This document shows, one piece after another, positions 18,653 through 26,824 of a stretch of 64,000 nucleotides of DNA; the stretch's first letter is position 1, and each line of letters starts with the position of its first letter. The DNA comes from Paenibacillus sp. TCA20 (lineage in GTDB: Bacteria; Bacillota; Bacilli; Paenibacillales; Paenibacillaceae). The notes beneath the pieces were generated by a model. The model saw nothing but the letters and a program-made list of their open reading frames with translations. It was not told the DNA's origin and ran no database searches. The stretch spans positions 310,001-374,000 of the forward strand of contig NZ_BBIW01000001.1 of the NCBI RefSeq assembly GCF_000732325.1, read 5' to 3'. The translations under genes were made by a program, and so were the position numbers.

Positions 18653-19657
18653 TCAGATTTCAAGTTCATAGAAATTATATTGCTGTCCAAGCCTCTTCAT
18701 CATGGACTCTGTTGTTATTTTGCCGGCTGCTTCATAGGCCATCATGACAGCACCGATATCACTCGGGAGTCTCTGTTCAACGTATACAAAAACAGGCTCA
18801 GTCTCGTTCTTTGTACTGCTATTTAATTGTGACAATACGGCCTTCTTTAGATAAGATGAAGTAATGCAGCTCCCGCTGAAGGACACGAGAATTTCAGAAG
18901 CACGGAAGGTAGCAGCGATCAGGCGAATGCCGACGGCTGTTTGTCTAGCTGCCTCACTGCATATGTTGACAGCCAGCGGGCTCCCGGTGTCAGCGGCTTC
19001 TGTAATGAAATGTGCCATATCCCCAAGCATTCGGTTCTGGCTGCGTTTGTCCACTCCATATCCGCGGAGAGCCAGCTCAGCCAGCTCATGTGTTGATGAG
19101 CATCCTAAATGTTGCAGAACTAGATCGACCAATGGCAGGTCAGCTTCTTCATAATAGCCGGAGATGATTGCATAGACCGTTTCATAGGTTATGAATCGGG
19201 CTGCGACACGGGCGTAGTGGGCAAAGTCATCATTTCGCACCATTCTGCCTTCTTCATTAATACCGAAAATAAGGGAGCCTGTTCCACCGATGGCTACAAT
19301 TCCCGGACGACCTAAAAAAATGGAACGATGAGCAGCCAGCGTATCATTAACTACCTGACCATGAGTGGAGATACCTAGCTCCTGAAGAACCTCCATTGCC
19401 CACTTCTCGTCTCCAGGCTGATCTATCCCAGCGAGTGCGGCCGTAATTGAAGCGACATGATCCAGCTGTCTTCCTGCTGCTTCTAAGGCATCTAGAATAC
19501 CGGTGCGAAGATTCTCTTCCGCCTGTATATTATGCAAGCGATTCGTGCCGCCTAAGCGCACCTGTGCCAGAATCTGTCCTGTAAAATCAGCAACCGTCAC
19601 TCTTGTATAGCTTCCTCCTCCATCGATCCCGATCACGATGTCAGCTCTATTATTCAT
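18653..19657 (-). CDS. BadF/BadG/BcrA/BcrD ATPase family, N-acetylglucosamine kinase-like
   Basis: A 334-residue ASKHA-fold protein. The phosphate 1 motif is IGIDGGGSYTRVTVAD (residues 9-24), the phosphate 2/adenosine region is VAIGGTGSLIFG (about 117-128), and an early segment is GGTNRLHN. These are the hallmarks of N-acetylglucosamine kinase-type enzymes that phosphorylate amino sugars in the cytosol. The ribosome site is AGGAGG. Its first 8 bases overlap the end of the gene at 19650-20345, so the two are coupled. No amino sugar transporter is nearby to confirm the substrate. Confidence 0.85.
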   Translation of the reverse strand: MNNRADIVIGIDGGGSYTRVTVADFTGQILAQVRLGGTNRLHNIQAEENLRTGILDALEAAGRQLDHVASITAALAGIDQPGDEKWAMEVLQELGISTHGQVVNDTLAAHRSIFLGRPGIVAIGGTGSLIFGINEEGRMVRNDDFAHYARVAARFITYETVYAIISGYYEEADLPLVDLVLQHLGCSSTHELAELALRGYGVDKRSQNRMLGDMAHFITEAADTGSPLAVNICSEAARQTAVGIRLIAATFRASEILVSFSGSCITSSYLKKAVLSQLNSSTKNETEPVFVYVEQRLPSDIGAVMMAYEAAGKITTESMMKRLGQQYNFYELEI

Positions 19658-20345
19658 GTATTACCTCCTGATAAGCATGTTGATCATATTCAGTCTGCGC
19701 TTGCCAGGAGGGGAGCAGCCAGCTCAGTTCCTCAGCCGTATCCTGAATAAACTGCTCCACACGCTCCACATCCATGAACCGAAGGGAACGGGGCTTAACA
19801 GGTTCCTCCAGCTTCCTTAATATCTCAAACCTGTAATCATCGACTTCATCCATGCTAACGAGAGCGCCCATAGACAACGCCGGAGCGATCTCCAGCGCCT
19901 CCAGTAAATCCTTAGTTTCTGGATGTATATCCATTAGTATGTATTCCAGCTGCAGTACATCACGCTGGTATAAGCTCTGAAAAGATCTAATTTGACTGTA
20001 CCAGCGGTAAACTATAAATCGCTGTACGTAATTCTCTATCCCTTTGTATACCGTTTCTGCCCACCTTACATCTGCATACAAGTGCGCGGCATATCCCAAT
20101 AAATATTCGTTGTATTCTTCTCCTAAGCTTCGGTCTGCATGAGCCGAATGGAACAGCTGAATATCTCTAACTCTGGGCAGCACACCTTCAGATGGACAGG
20201 AATGACTTGCCCATTTCATCTGTTCATTCGCGCCTTGTCGTACTCGAAAAGCGTTAGGTGCGATACTGCCAAGTACAAAAGACGGTGAGGGCCGCCCTTG
20301 CTTTACCAGATGGGCAATCGTTAAATGAACCATTGGCCAAGGCAT
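19650..20345 (-). CDS. Zinc-dependent phospholipase C-like family protein
   Basis: A 231-residue helical protein with HLTIAHLVKQG (about residue 7), GSIAPNAFR (about 26), SHSCP, and LGYAAHLYADVRWAETVY (about 84-101). This pattern of spaced His/Asp residues occurs in bacterial proteins annotated as zinc-dependent phospholipase C/S1-P1 nuclease-fold hydrolases. It has no signal peptide, unlike true secreted phospholipases, so it is probably a cytosolic hydrolase of unknown substrate. Its stop overlaps the start of the BadF-type kinase gene. Confidence 0.6.
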   Translation of the reverse strand: MPWPMVHLTIAHLVKQGRPSPSFVLGSIAPNAFRVRQGANEQMKWASHSCPSEGVLPRVRDIQLFHSAHADRSLGEEYNEYLLGYAAHLYADVRWAETVYKGIENYVQRFIVYRWYSQIRSFQSLYQRDVLQLEYILMDIHPETKDLLEALEIAPALSMGALVSMDEVDDYRFEILRKLEEPVKPRSLRFMDVERVEQFIQDTAEELSWLLPSWQAQTEYDQHAYQEVIHE

Positions 20346-20436
20346 AATAATTCCCCACTTTTCCCCTTTTTTAATATTGCTATTTTCTCTCTAGTCTTTC
20401 TTATAGGTGGGTTTGCTTTTGCTATATTGCATCTAC

Positions 20437-20991
20437 TCAGCCGTGCAAAATTAATAAAGGCCAGTGATCCAGCCACTCCTTCTCAAACACTCGCTGCTTA
20501 AACAGCCCGGAATGGAGGAAATAGGGACTTTGCCTGACGTTCATTTCAAACAGATCTTGAAGACCAAATGGGCTGACTATCTCCATCTCATCCTGATCAT
20601 TTAGTCTGATCGCCACGGCAGTTGCGGTTTCAGGCCAATACCTCATTGCATCCTCTACTGATTGGTATGGAGTCGTCCGATTGTTATATTCATGCATGTG
20701 GGCTTGATTCTTGACCTGCCAGTTGCGCCTGATCTGGCCGGATTCAAGCTGCTTCTCATACTGCTTGTCTATCCAATCATCTGTCTGATCAGGGTCGTAG
20801 TAGATGACGTCAATATCATGAAGAGGTGTATATTGTTTGTATTCATGCAGTACATCCCAAACACGATTACGGATATATCCTGCAGCGATACATCCCTCGG
20901 GAAGCCTTAATTCACGAACACGCTTTAGATCATCCATTACCTGGACATCCTTCATGATCTGATATAGCTGCTCTTCATAGCTTATATTCAT
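20437..20991 (-). CDS. Nucleotidyltransferase family protein (DUF925 type)
   Basis: A 184-residue protein of the family annotated as nucleotidyltransferase family (formerly DUF925). Motifs are AAGYIRNRVWDVLH (about residues 36-49) and the carboxylate pair HDIDVIYYDPDQ (about 57-68), with VEDAMRYWPETATAVAIRL in the C-terminal half. The start ATG follows GGAGGG. The substrate is unknown; the fold suggests nucleotide transfer. Single gene. Confidence 0.8.
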   Translation of the reverse strand: MNISYEEQLYQIMKDVQVMDDLKRVRELRLPEGCIAAGYIRNRVWDVLHEYKQYTPLHDIDVIYYDPDQTDDWIDKQYEKQLESGQIRRNWQVKNQAHMHEYNNRTTPYQSVEDAMRYWPETATAVAIRLNDQDEMEIVSPFGLQDLFEMNVRQSPYFLHSGLFKQRVFEKEWLDHWPLLILHG

Positions 20992-21080
20992 AATTCCCTC
21001 CTTGCTCTATAAATTATAGTCTATATGTTCATAGGCATTCAATGAATAGTTTGCACTTTTTTTACAATTCAGAATAGGAT

Positions 21081-21797
21081 TTATTCTAACCGCTTCTGGG
21101 CTGCAAAACGGATCAGTTGACAGCGGAATTCAGTGGGCTCATCATATTTCTGTTCAGGAATGGCTTGTGTTACACGTTCAGTGAACAATATCTCCCAATC
21201 CTTATATTGATCTGCAAGCAATTCTTCTGCATGCAAAGTAGGCAGGTTTAGTTCAATCAAAGGTTCTCTCGGCTTATGATCCTGCAATGACACTTCCTCT
21301 ACATTCGTACTCATCGTAATGAGATTAATCCCGCCGAGCTTCGTGCCTTCTTTCATTCTTTGAATCACGGTGCGCAGCGCCTCCTCGGAAGACACATGCT
21401 CAAGACAGGAACACGCCGCAATATAATCGTACCGATTGTACGCAATATCATAATGCTCAATATCTGCTTGCTCTGCCGATATCATATGGTCTACCTTATA
21501 TTCCTTGGCATGATCAACGAGACTATGAATAGCCTCTTCCAGTAAATCAACAGCGATCAGCTCACTATTCGTTCCCTTGAGCTGTTCCGCCATCGCAATC
21601 GTATTTCTTCCCGCACCAGCTCCAAGGTCAAGTATGGTCACATCCTGCTTCACACGCATTAAGCGCGCAAGACTTTCCATTACAATTGGCATCGGACCGG
21701 CCATCCAAGTTCCCTCTTCATAAATATCATGCTCTTGATAAAATTGTTTATGGTAATTCTCTTCCATTTTACGAGCTTCTTCAAATTGTCTATTCAT
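21081..21797 (-). CDS. Class I SAM-dependent methyltransferase
   Basis: A methyltransferase of about 238 residues. Motif I is ILDLGAGAGRNTIAMA (near residue 54), followed by the acidic SAM-contact residue in LIAVDLLEEA and the post-motif AACSCLEHVSSEEAL. The start is the ATG at 21797 because GGAGGT lies 9 bases before it. There is no signal peptide. The family resembles TehB-like tellurite-resistance methyltransferases only in general form, so the substrate is open. Confidence 0.85.
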   Translation of the reverse strand: MNRQFEEARKMEENYHKQFYQEHDIYEEGTWMAGPMPIVMESLARLMRVKQDVTILDLGAGAGRNTIAMAEQLKGTNSELIAVDLLEEAIHSLVDHAKEYKVDHMISAEQADIEHYDIAYNRYDYIAACSCLEHVSSEEALRTVIQRMKEGTKLGGINLITMSTNVEEVSLQDHKPREPLIELNLPTLHAEELLADQYKDWEILFTERVTQAIPEQKYDEPTEFRCQLIRFAAQKRLE

Positions 21798-21890
21798 CGA
21801 GTAGATACCTCCGTTAATCATTCATTGTAGGATGTATTTACTCTTTAACCCATTCAAAGACTTCTCATTCAGCATGGAAAAATATCCACC

Positions 21891-22220
21891 CTACGAAAGC
21901 CAGCCAAAATAAACGATAGCCCAAACCACAGTAGCGATCAGTCCTCCGGTTACCATCATCTGGCCTACGTCCCGGCGATATTCATCGTCATGGAACAAGA
22001 GAAACGTGCCGATTAGGATGGCAATTGGTGACAAGAAAAACGTTATTATAACGAGCAGAACAGCCGAATATTTGTCCACATAGAATAAATCTTCTCCGGG
22101 CAGCTCATTCATATCCAGTGACCGTTGTTTCTTGACGGCCAGTTCACCGCAATTCCTGCACTTAAAGACATGGTCGCCAAGTGGCTCCCCGCATCCCGGA
22201 CAACTCCGATTTTGATTCAT
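21891..22220 (-). CDS. Zinc-ribbon membrane protein
   Basis: A 109-residue protein with an N-terminal zinc ribbon (CPGCGEPL ... CRNCGEL, about residues 7-28) and two hydrophobic segments (about 50-72 and 85-107). The start used is the ATG at 22220, preceded by GAGGG; a start 33 bases earlier would lie inside the upstream gene. It follows the alpha/beta hydrolase at 22237 by only 16 bases and is probably co-transcribed with it. Function unknown. Confidence 0.75.
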   Translation of the reverse strand: MNQNRSCPGCGEPLGDHVFKCRNCGELAVKKQRSLDMNELPGEDLFYVDKYSAVLLVIITFFLSPIAILIGTFLLFHDDEYRRDVGQMMVTGGLIATVVWAIVYFGWLS

Positions 22221-22236
22221 CGTAATCCCTCTCTGT

Positions 22237-23184
22237 TTATCCAGCCTGTTCATTTATCTCCAAATACTTTGTCAAGAACTCACGTACGGCCTGCTTGTAA
22301 CCATCCGGGTCTATAACAAATGCGGTTCCATGCGCGGCATGGGGAACGGTGAACAAATACTTGTCTCCACCGCTATGTTCATATAGCTCATACACCATGG
22401 AGGTAGGTACGAAATCATCCTCTTCCCCATGAATATATAGTACAGGCAGTTGAGTTTTTTTCACTTGCTCCAGAGCAGACGCCTCTTTAAAGCCGTAGCC
22501 TGATTTCAGCTTAGTGTATAAGCTTGTCAGCGGAATAAATGGAAATGGAGGCAGCTTAAACATTTGCTTCAATTGATAAGTTAATTCCGCATGAACAGAG
22601 GTATATCCACAATCCGCTATAATCGCCTTTATTTGCGGAGGCAGCTTCTCCCCACTTGCCATCAGTACGGTTGCTGCACCCATGGATATGCCATGCAGGA
22701 TGACCTCGCTGTCTACACCTGTCCGCATAATAACTACCTGCATCCAGTCGATATAGTCCAGTCGGTCATGCCATCCAAAGCTGATATAGTTCCCCTCACT
22801 CGCCCCATGTCCACGATCATCCGGCATCAGCACATTATAGCCGAGTTCTTCCACATAGAATTTGGCAAAGGCAGACATGTCATAGCCTCTCCCTGTATAG
22901 CCATGAGCCAAGATGACCGTTGTATTCGTCTTAATTTCCGGTTCAATCCATGTGGCCCTAAGCTTCAATCCGTCGAAGGAGGTCAGCTCAAGCTCCTCCC
23001 TTTTCTGTGAACGGATCCAGGCATAATCGGGTCCAGAGGATACCACTTGATCACCGGCTGCCTGATCTGCATTTCCCGCCAAGAAAGCTTTTGGGGCACG
23101 TGATACAGCCATTTTATAAAAGTGTGACACAATTACCGCCATGATCGCAATGACAACTAGAGCAACAATAACAATCCACCACAT
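22237..23184 (-). CDS. Membrane-anchored alpha/beta hydrolase (YqkD-like)
   Basis: A 315-residue protein with an N-terminal membrane anchor (about residues 3-22, WWIVIVALVVIAIMAVIVSHF) and an alpha/beta hydrolase domain. The oxyanion strand is VILAHGYTGRGYDM (about 85-98), the nucleophile elbow is LHGISMGAATVL (about 150-161), and the Asp and His are in HGEEDDFVP and VPHAAHGTAF. The start at 23184 is preceded by AGGAAGGGGAGAG. Such proteins are serine hydrolases of unknown substrate in Bacillales. Confidence 0.85.
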   Translation of the reverse strand: MWWIVIVALVVIAIMAVIVSHFYKMAVSRAPKAFLAGNADQAAGDQVVSSGPDYAWIRSQKREELELTSFDGLKLRATWIEPEIKTNTTVILAHGYTGRGYDMSAFAKFYVEELGYNVLMPDDRGHGASEGNYISFGWHDRLDYIDWMQVVIMRTGVDSEVILHGISMGAATVLMASGEKLPPQIKAIIADCGYTSVHAELTYQLKQMFKLPPFPFIPLTSLYTKLKSGYGFKEASALEQVKKTQLPVLYIHGEEDDFVPTSMVYELYEHSGGDKYLFTVPHAAHGTAFVIDPDGYKQAVREFLTKYLEINEQAG

Positions 23185-23312
23185 TCTAGACTCTCCCCTT
23201 CCTATCCATACCATCTTTCTTTCTGTATGATTACTCTATAACGACTTTTCTTTTTATACAACCTATGTCTGTTGATATAGTAAGCGCATTCTGCTGTGCA
23301 TACTGTGGCGTA

Positions 23313-23345
23313 TCAAAAAAGAGGCATTCTGCTAAAGAATACCTC
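23313..23345 (-). terminator. Terminator after the hybrid kinase gene
   Basis: On the reverse strand GAGG-N-ATTCT and AGAAT-N-CCTC form a stem followed by a run of six T, 29 bases after the kinase stop. It marks the end of the B12 protein/kinase transcript. Confidence 0.7.
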
Positions 23346-23373
23346 CTTCATTGATTCAGCTATGAAATTTCCA

Positions 23374-25083
23374 TCACAAGTGCTTCTCCATAGCAGTGCA
23401 CGCTTCCAGATAAGCAGGCATCAGTGCCTCTAGCAAGCAATCTATTGAATCCAAACGGCCTGATTTAGCTGCCTCCTCTATGGCTGCAAACAAGGTAGAT
23501 AAATAATGGATACCCAGACTTAAACTGCTGGATTTCAAATCATGCGATACCTCGATTGTACTGCTATAATTTCTGTCCTTCACATATTGGATCAGCCGAT
23601 TAATTTTGTCAGGTGTATCATTTTGATACATTTCGAGAAGTGTCGATAACAGCTCACTATCCTGATCATCCCCGAGGTCCATCAGCTCAGCCATCGTTTC
23701 TTGATTTAAGATTTGATCATCTCTGCCTGTAACCCAGCGCTGTATAATCTCCTTCAGCGCATCCAGAGAGATCGGTTTAGCGATGTAATCGTCCATACCT
23801 GCCTGTATGCACTTGTCTCTCTCGCCCGGAAACACATTGCCAGTAAGAGCGATAATCGGCGTATGACGCTTCATCTCATCACGCTCGATTTGGCGTATTT
23901 TCTCCGTTGCCTCAATCCCGCCGAGCTTCGGCATGAGGTTATCCATCAAAATAAGCGAGTACGGCTTACTTAAATATGCTGATACGGCTGCTTCTCCGTT
24001 CTCTACCGTCTCCACATTGGTAATGCCCAGCTTTTTTAGCTGCACGAGCACGACTTTGCGGTTGATTCCATTATCCTCTGCCAGAAGAATCGGATGTTGT
24101 ATTTTAGATTGTTCTGCTCTATGCAGCGAATTCGTACGCCGCATACTATATGTCGCAGCATCGCTTGCCTCTCCTGTTACCTTCGCTGATGGGAAGCTGA
24201 CTTCAATCCAAAATGTTGAGCCTGCATCCTGTTCACTTATTACACCAATCTTACCGCCCATAAGCTCAACAAAGGATTTGCAAATGGACAGCCCAAGTCC
24301 TGTTCCACCATGCTCTGACTTCTGCCCTTCTCTTGTTTGCGAGTAAGGCTTAAACAGCATGTCCTGCTCCGCTTGGGATATTCCTATACCATTATCCGTG
24401 ACCTCGATACGTAATTTCTGCTCATATTCCGTTTGAGACAAGACGATGATACGGATACGAATCAAACCATTATTGGTAAATTTGTTTGCATTGCCCGCTA
24501 GGTTCGTAAGTATTTGAGTCATCCGTGCTGAATCACCAGCAAACCGTTCGAATAAAGAGCTGTCCATATCGGCAACAATCCGATTACCTTTGTCAGATAC
24601 TTTTTGGGATAGTAGAAGTGTTACATGCTTAACGATGGCTCTTAGATCCATTGAAGAAGGGTTAAGCTTCATTTCGCCAGCCTCTAATTTAGATAGATCC
24701 AGCAAGTCATTAATAAGATGGAGTAGTATATGGGAAGATTCCTGAATAACCGACACAGACTGTCTCTGCTCCTCCGATAGCTCCGATAGAGAAAGCACTT
24801 CAGCCATGCCTAAAATTCCATTAAGCGGGGTTCTGAACTCATGACTCAGAAGAGCAAGAAATTCCGTCTTTGCTTCATTGGCATGCACAGCATCCTCTCT
24901 TGCCTCCGTTAATTTCATATTGTTCTTTGTCAGCTCACGCTGGAGTGTAACCAGCTCGTTGTTCATGCTCGAAAATTGTTCGAGCAACCGCTGTTCCTGT
25001 TCCTTGCTGCGGATGATTTCTTTATTCAGGTCCTCAATAAGGTGCCGCAGTTTAGTCAACTCTAAATCGTGATAAGAATTCAT
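23374..25083 (-). CDS. Soluble hybrid histidine kinase (HisKA-HATPase-REC-Hpt), no sensor domain
   Basis: A 569-residue hybrid kinase. Residues 1 to about 70 form a coiled coil, then HisKA with SHEFRTPLNGILGM (phospho-His near 81), HATPase with NKFTN, DNGIGI and GGTGLGLSI, a receiver near 345-460 (PILLAEDNGINRK, acceptor Asp in LILMDNLMPKLGG), and a C-terminal Hpt domain with SHDLKSSSLSLG. There are no membrane segments and no PAS, GAF or other input module. The second of two adjacent ATGs is better spaced from AAAGGAGGG. The gene lies 46 bases downstream of a CarH-like cobalamin-binding protein and shares its terminator, so that protein may supply the input. No DNA-binding response regulator is adjacent. 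Confidence 0.93.
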   Translation of the reverse strand: MNSYHDLELTKLRHLIEDLNKEIIRSKEQEQRLLEQFSSMNNELVTLQRELTKNNMKLTEAREDAVHANEAKTEFLALLSHEFRTPLNGILGMAEVLSLSELSEEQRQSVSVIQESSHILLHLINDLLDLSKLEAGEMKLNPSSMDLRAIVKHVTLLLSQKVSDKGNRIVADMDSSLFERFAGDSARMTQILTNLAGNANKFTNNGLIRIRIIVLSQTEYEQKLRIEVTDNGIGISQAEQDMLFKPYSQTREGQKSEHGGTGLGLSICKSFVELMGGKIGVISEQDAGSTFWIEVSFPSAKVTGEASDAATYSMRRTNSLHRAEQSKIQHPILLAEDNGINRKVVLVQLKKLGITNVETVENGEAAVSAYLSKPYSLILMDNLMPKLGGIEATEKIRQIERDEMKRHTPIIALTGNVFPGERDKCIQAGMDDYIAKPISLDALKEIIQRWVTGRDDQILNQETMAELMDLGDDQDSELLSTLLEMYQNDTPDKINRLIQYVKDRNYSSTIEVSHDLKSSSLSLGIHYLSTLFAAIEEAAKSGRLDSIDCLLEALMPAYLEACTAMEKHL

Positions 25084-25129
25084 CATATCCCTCCTTTATC
25101 CGTTCATCGTGACACGAAGGGTTCTTGTA

Positions 25130-26191
25130 TTACTTGGCAGATATAAGCTTGTTAGCTAGAGCGATGGCTCCTTTCGCATCTTCTGCATATCCGTCTGCTC
25201 CTACTTCCTTCCACAGCATTGAAGCTGTATTAAAAGGCATACCTCCGACCAACACTTTTACTGCTGCCGTCTTCGGATGATTTCGAACCTGTATGATCAG
25301 CTCTCTAACAAGATGCACATGATATGTCATGGTTGCAGATAAAGCCAAAACATCGGCTTTATATTTGAGAAGCGAATCGATGAGACTATTATTGGGTACA
25401 TTTGCTCCCAAATAATATGTATCCCACCCCTCCATTTCAAATTGATCCGTTAGCAGTCGAAGACCAATCTCATGCTGCTCGTTCCCAACACAAGCCGAAA
25501 CAATACGATGTCCTTTTGCAGATTTCGTGAGCCAATACGGATACAGCCTCGAAATATTTGCCTGTGTAGCTGCTGTGCAAAAATGTTCTTGCGCGACCGT
25601 GATTTCACCTGTTTGCCATAGCCTGCCGATTTCATGCTGTGTCATTTGAAAAATATATGTGTATATATCTTTAATAGGTATATGATCCTTAGCCATTTCT
25701 TCAACAATCGCAGCAGCGGCGAGTCGATTACCGGACAACAGCTGATCCAGGTAGAGCTTGGCTTCCATGTAATAAGGAAGCTCCTCCCTTACAAACCGCG
25801 GAGCAGGCTCTGCTAATCCCACCTCTACCATCCCCAGCTCCAAGTATTCCAGAACAAGCTCCTTGTCTGAGTATTCAAAATATTCTTCAATCATTTCCTT
25901 AATTAGCAAAAGATTAATTCTGATGTCTTCATCCGTAACTCGGTAACCTTTAAGCAATGTCTTAAGCCAGGACACGTAATTCGTAAACAGAACAGGGCTT
26001 CTCATCATCACACTCTCAGCCAAGAAATTCAAGCTGTATAATGAATCCTGCTTCGTTCTGATCCGTCCAGATTGTCCAAACTTTTGGTCTAGCTCAGGCT
26101 GCAGCTCATACTGTCTATCGGTTATTCGCTCAGCCAGCTTATCAGCATCCTTTAATAACGCCTCACCAGCTGCATATTGCATTGAATTCAC
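25130..26191 (-). CDS. CarH-like cobalamin-binding protein without DNA-binding domain
   Basis: A 353-residue protein. Residues about 50-125 form a helical N-terminal domain (LYSLNFLAESVMMRSPVLFTN onward), 140-215 a B12-binding cap, and 225-353 the Rossmann-like B12-binding domain. Cobalamin signatures are ExHxxG at 238-243 (axial ligand His240) and W192-x9-E202-H203, the W-x9-EH motif that defines the CarH/LitR adenosylcobalamin photoreceptors. The MerR-type helix-turn-helix of CarH is absent. It starts at GTG after GGAAGGAG and precedes a sensorless hybrid kinase. Light or B12 sensing is inferred. Methyltransferase corrinoid proteins share the fold but lack W-x9-EH. Confidence 0.85.
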   Translation of the reverse strand: MNSMQYAAGEALLKDADKLAERITDRQYELQPELDQKFGQSGRIRTKQDSLYSLNFLAESVMMRSPVLFTNYVSWLKTLLKGYRVTDEDIRINLLLIKEMIEEYFEYSDKELVLEYLELGMVEVGLAEPAPRFVREELPYYMEAKLYLDQLLSGNRLAAAAIVEEMAKDHIPIKDIYTYIFQMTQHEIGRLWQTGEITVAQEHFCTAATQANISRLYPYWLTKSAKGHRIVSACVGNEQHEIGLRLLTDQFEMEGWDTYYLGANVPNNSLIDSLLKYKADVLALSATMTYHVHLVRELIIQVRNHPKTAAVKVLVGGMPFNTASMLWKEVGADGYAEDAKGAIALANKLISAK

Positions 26192-26229
26192 AACCCATGC
26201 AGCTCCTTCCGTGCTTCTACATAAAATAG

Positions 26230-26253
26230 ATTATTCTATCTGAATTATTCTAT
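26230..26253. repeat. Direct repeat in the B12 gene promoter region
   Basis: ATTATTCTAT occurs at 26230-26239 and again at 26244-26253 (14-base period), 38-62 bases upstream of the B12 protein start. On the reverse strand each copy reads ATAGAATAAT, which contains a TAGAAT -10-like element. It may be a duplicated promoter element or a tandem regulator site. Confidence 0.4.
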
Positions 26254-26259
26254 GATATA

Positions 26260-26379
26260 TGAATCAATTTCAAAATACTTTTAGCTGCTTCAATCAAGGG
26301 TATATATAGATCAAAATGATTTTGTTTGTCTATATATAGTTTCAATTACACCATTTTAATGATTTATGAAATTGATTCA
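26260..26379. repeat. 120-bp interrupted palindrome between the B12 and ABM genes
   Basis: TGAATCAATTTCA (26260-26272) and its exact complement TGAAATTGATTCA (26367-26379) form the outer arms. TATATATAGA (26301-26310) and TCTATATATA (26329-26338) form inner arms with the same centre of symmetry (26319.5). CAAAAT-G-ATTTTG (26312-26324) is nested almost at that centre. The bases between arms match only partly. The outer arm motif also occurs upstream of the nearby MarR gene, which argues for paired operators, but a decayed miniature inverted-repeat element is an alternative. Confidence 0.6.
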
Positions 26380-26387
26380 AATGATTA

Positions 26388-26693
26388 CTATTCTGCTCGT
26401 ACCGTATATCTTTTTACGGTCGGCTTAATGTTAGCCAATTCTTGATCCGGATACTTCCGCTCCAAGTCGTGAATGCGCTTGAAGTCGGAGCTTGTCACCC
26501 ATGCAAGATAATCCTTCTTATCCTGCCAAGTCATATGAACGGTAAGCTCTCCTGGCTTAAATTCGTTCTGCAGCAGCTGAAATGAGATAAATCCAGATGC
26601 CTTGTCCACGGAGCGGCTTCGGTTTTGATAGAGACCGACGACCTCCTCTACTTTATCAACTGGAACCTCGACAATCGATTGAACAATGTACAA
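26388..26693 (-). CDS. Antibiotic biosynthesis monooxygenase (ABM) domain protein, HmoA-like
   Basis: A 101-residue dimeric alpha-beta barrel protein of the ABM family, which includes heme-degrading monooxygenases (HmoA, HmoB, IsdG) and quinol monooxygenases. Typical segments are VDKASGFISFQLLQNE (about residues 30-45) and VHMTWQDKKDYLAWVTSSDF (about 52-71). A TTG start is preceded by AAGGAG. It has its own promoter (26744-26772), lies downstream of a MarR gene, and is bracketed by repeated TGAATC-N-ATTTCA sites. Redox or heme stress is a plausible trigger, by analogy with family members. Confidence 0.8.
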   Translation of the reverse strand: MYIVQSIVEVPVDKVEEVVGLYQNRSRSVDKASGFISFQLLQNEFKPGELTVHMTWQDKKDYLAWVTSSDFKRIHDLERKYPDQELANIKPTVKRYTVRAE

Positions 26694-26743
26694 ATGAATG
26701 CACTCCTTTTACTCCAAAAATTCATGCACTTCATGATTACTCG

Positions 26744-26772
26744 ATTGTCCCATAAGATGATTACACATGCAA
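26744..26772 (-). promoter_or_regulatory. Promoter of the ABM gene
   Basis: Reverse strand TTGCAT-N17-GACAAT with TGG before the -10, about 50 bases upstream of the TTG start. Confidence 0.5.
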
Positions 26773-26788
26773 GCATCACCATATATAA

Positions 26789-26823
26789 CAAAAAGGACAG
26801 ACCCTATGAACAGGGTCCATCCT
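26789..26823 (-). terminator. Terminator of the MarR gene
   Basis: On the reverse strand AGGATGGACCCT pairs with AGGGTCTGTCCT (12 bp, two G-T pairs, 6-base loop), followed by TTTTTG, immediately after the MarR stop. Confidence 0.8.
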
Positions 26824-26824
26824 A

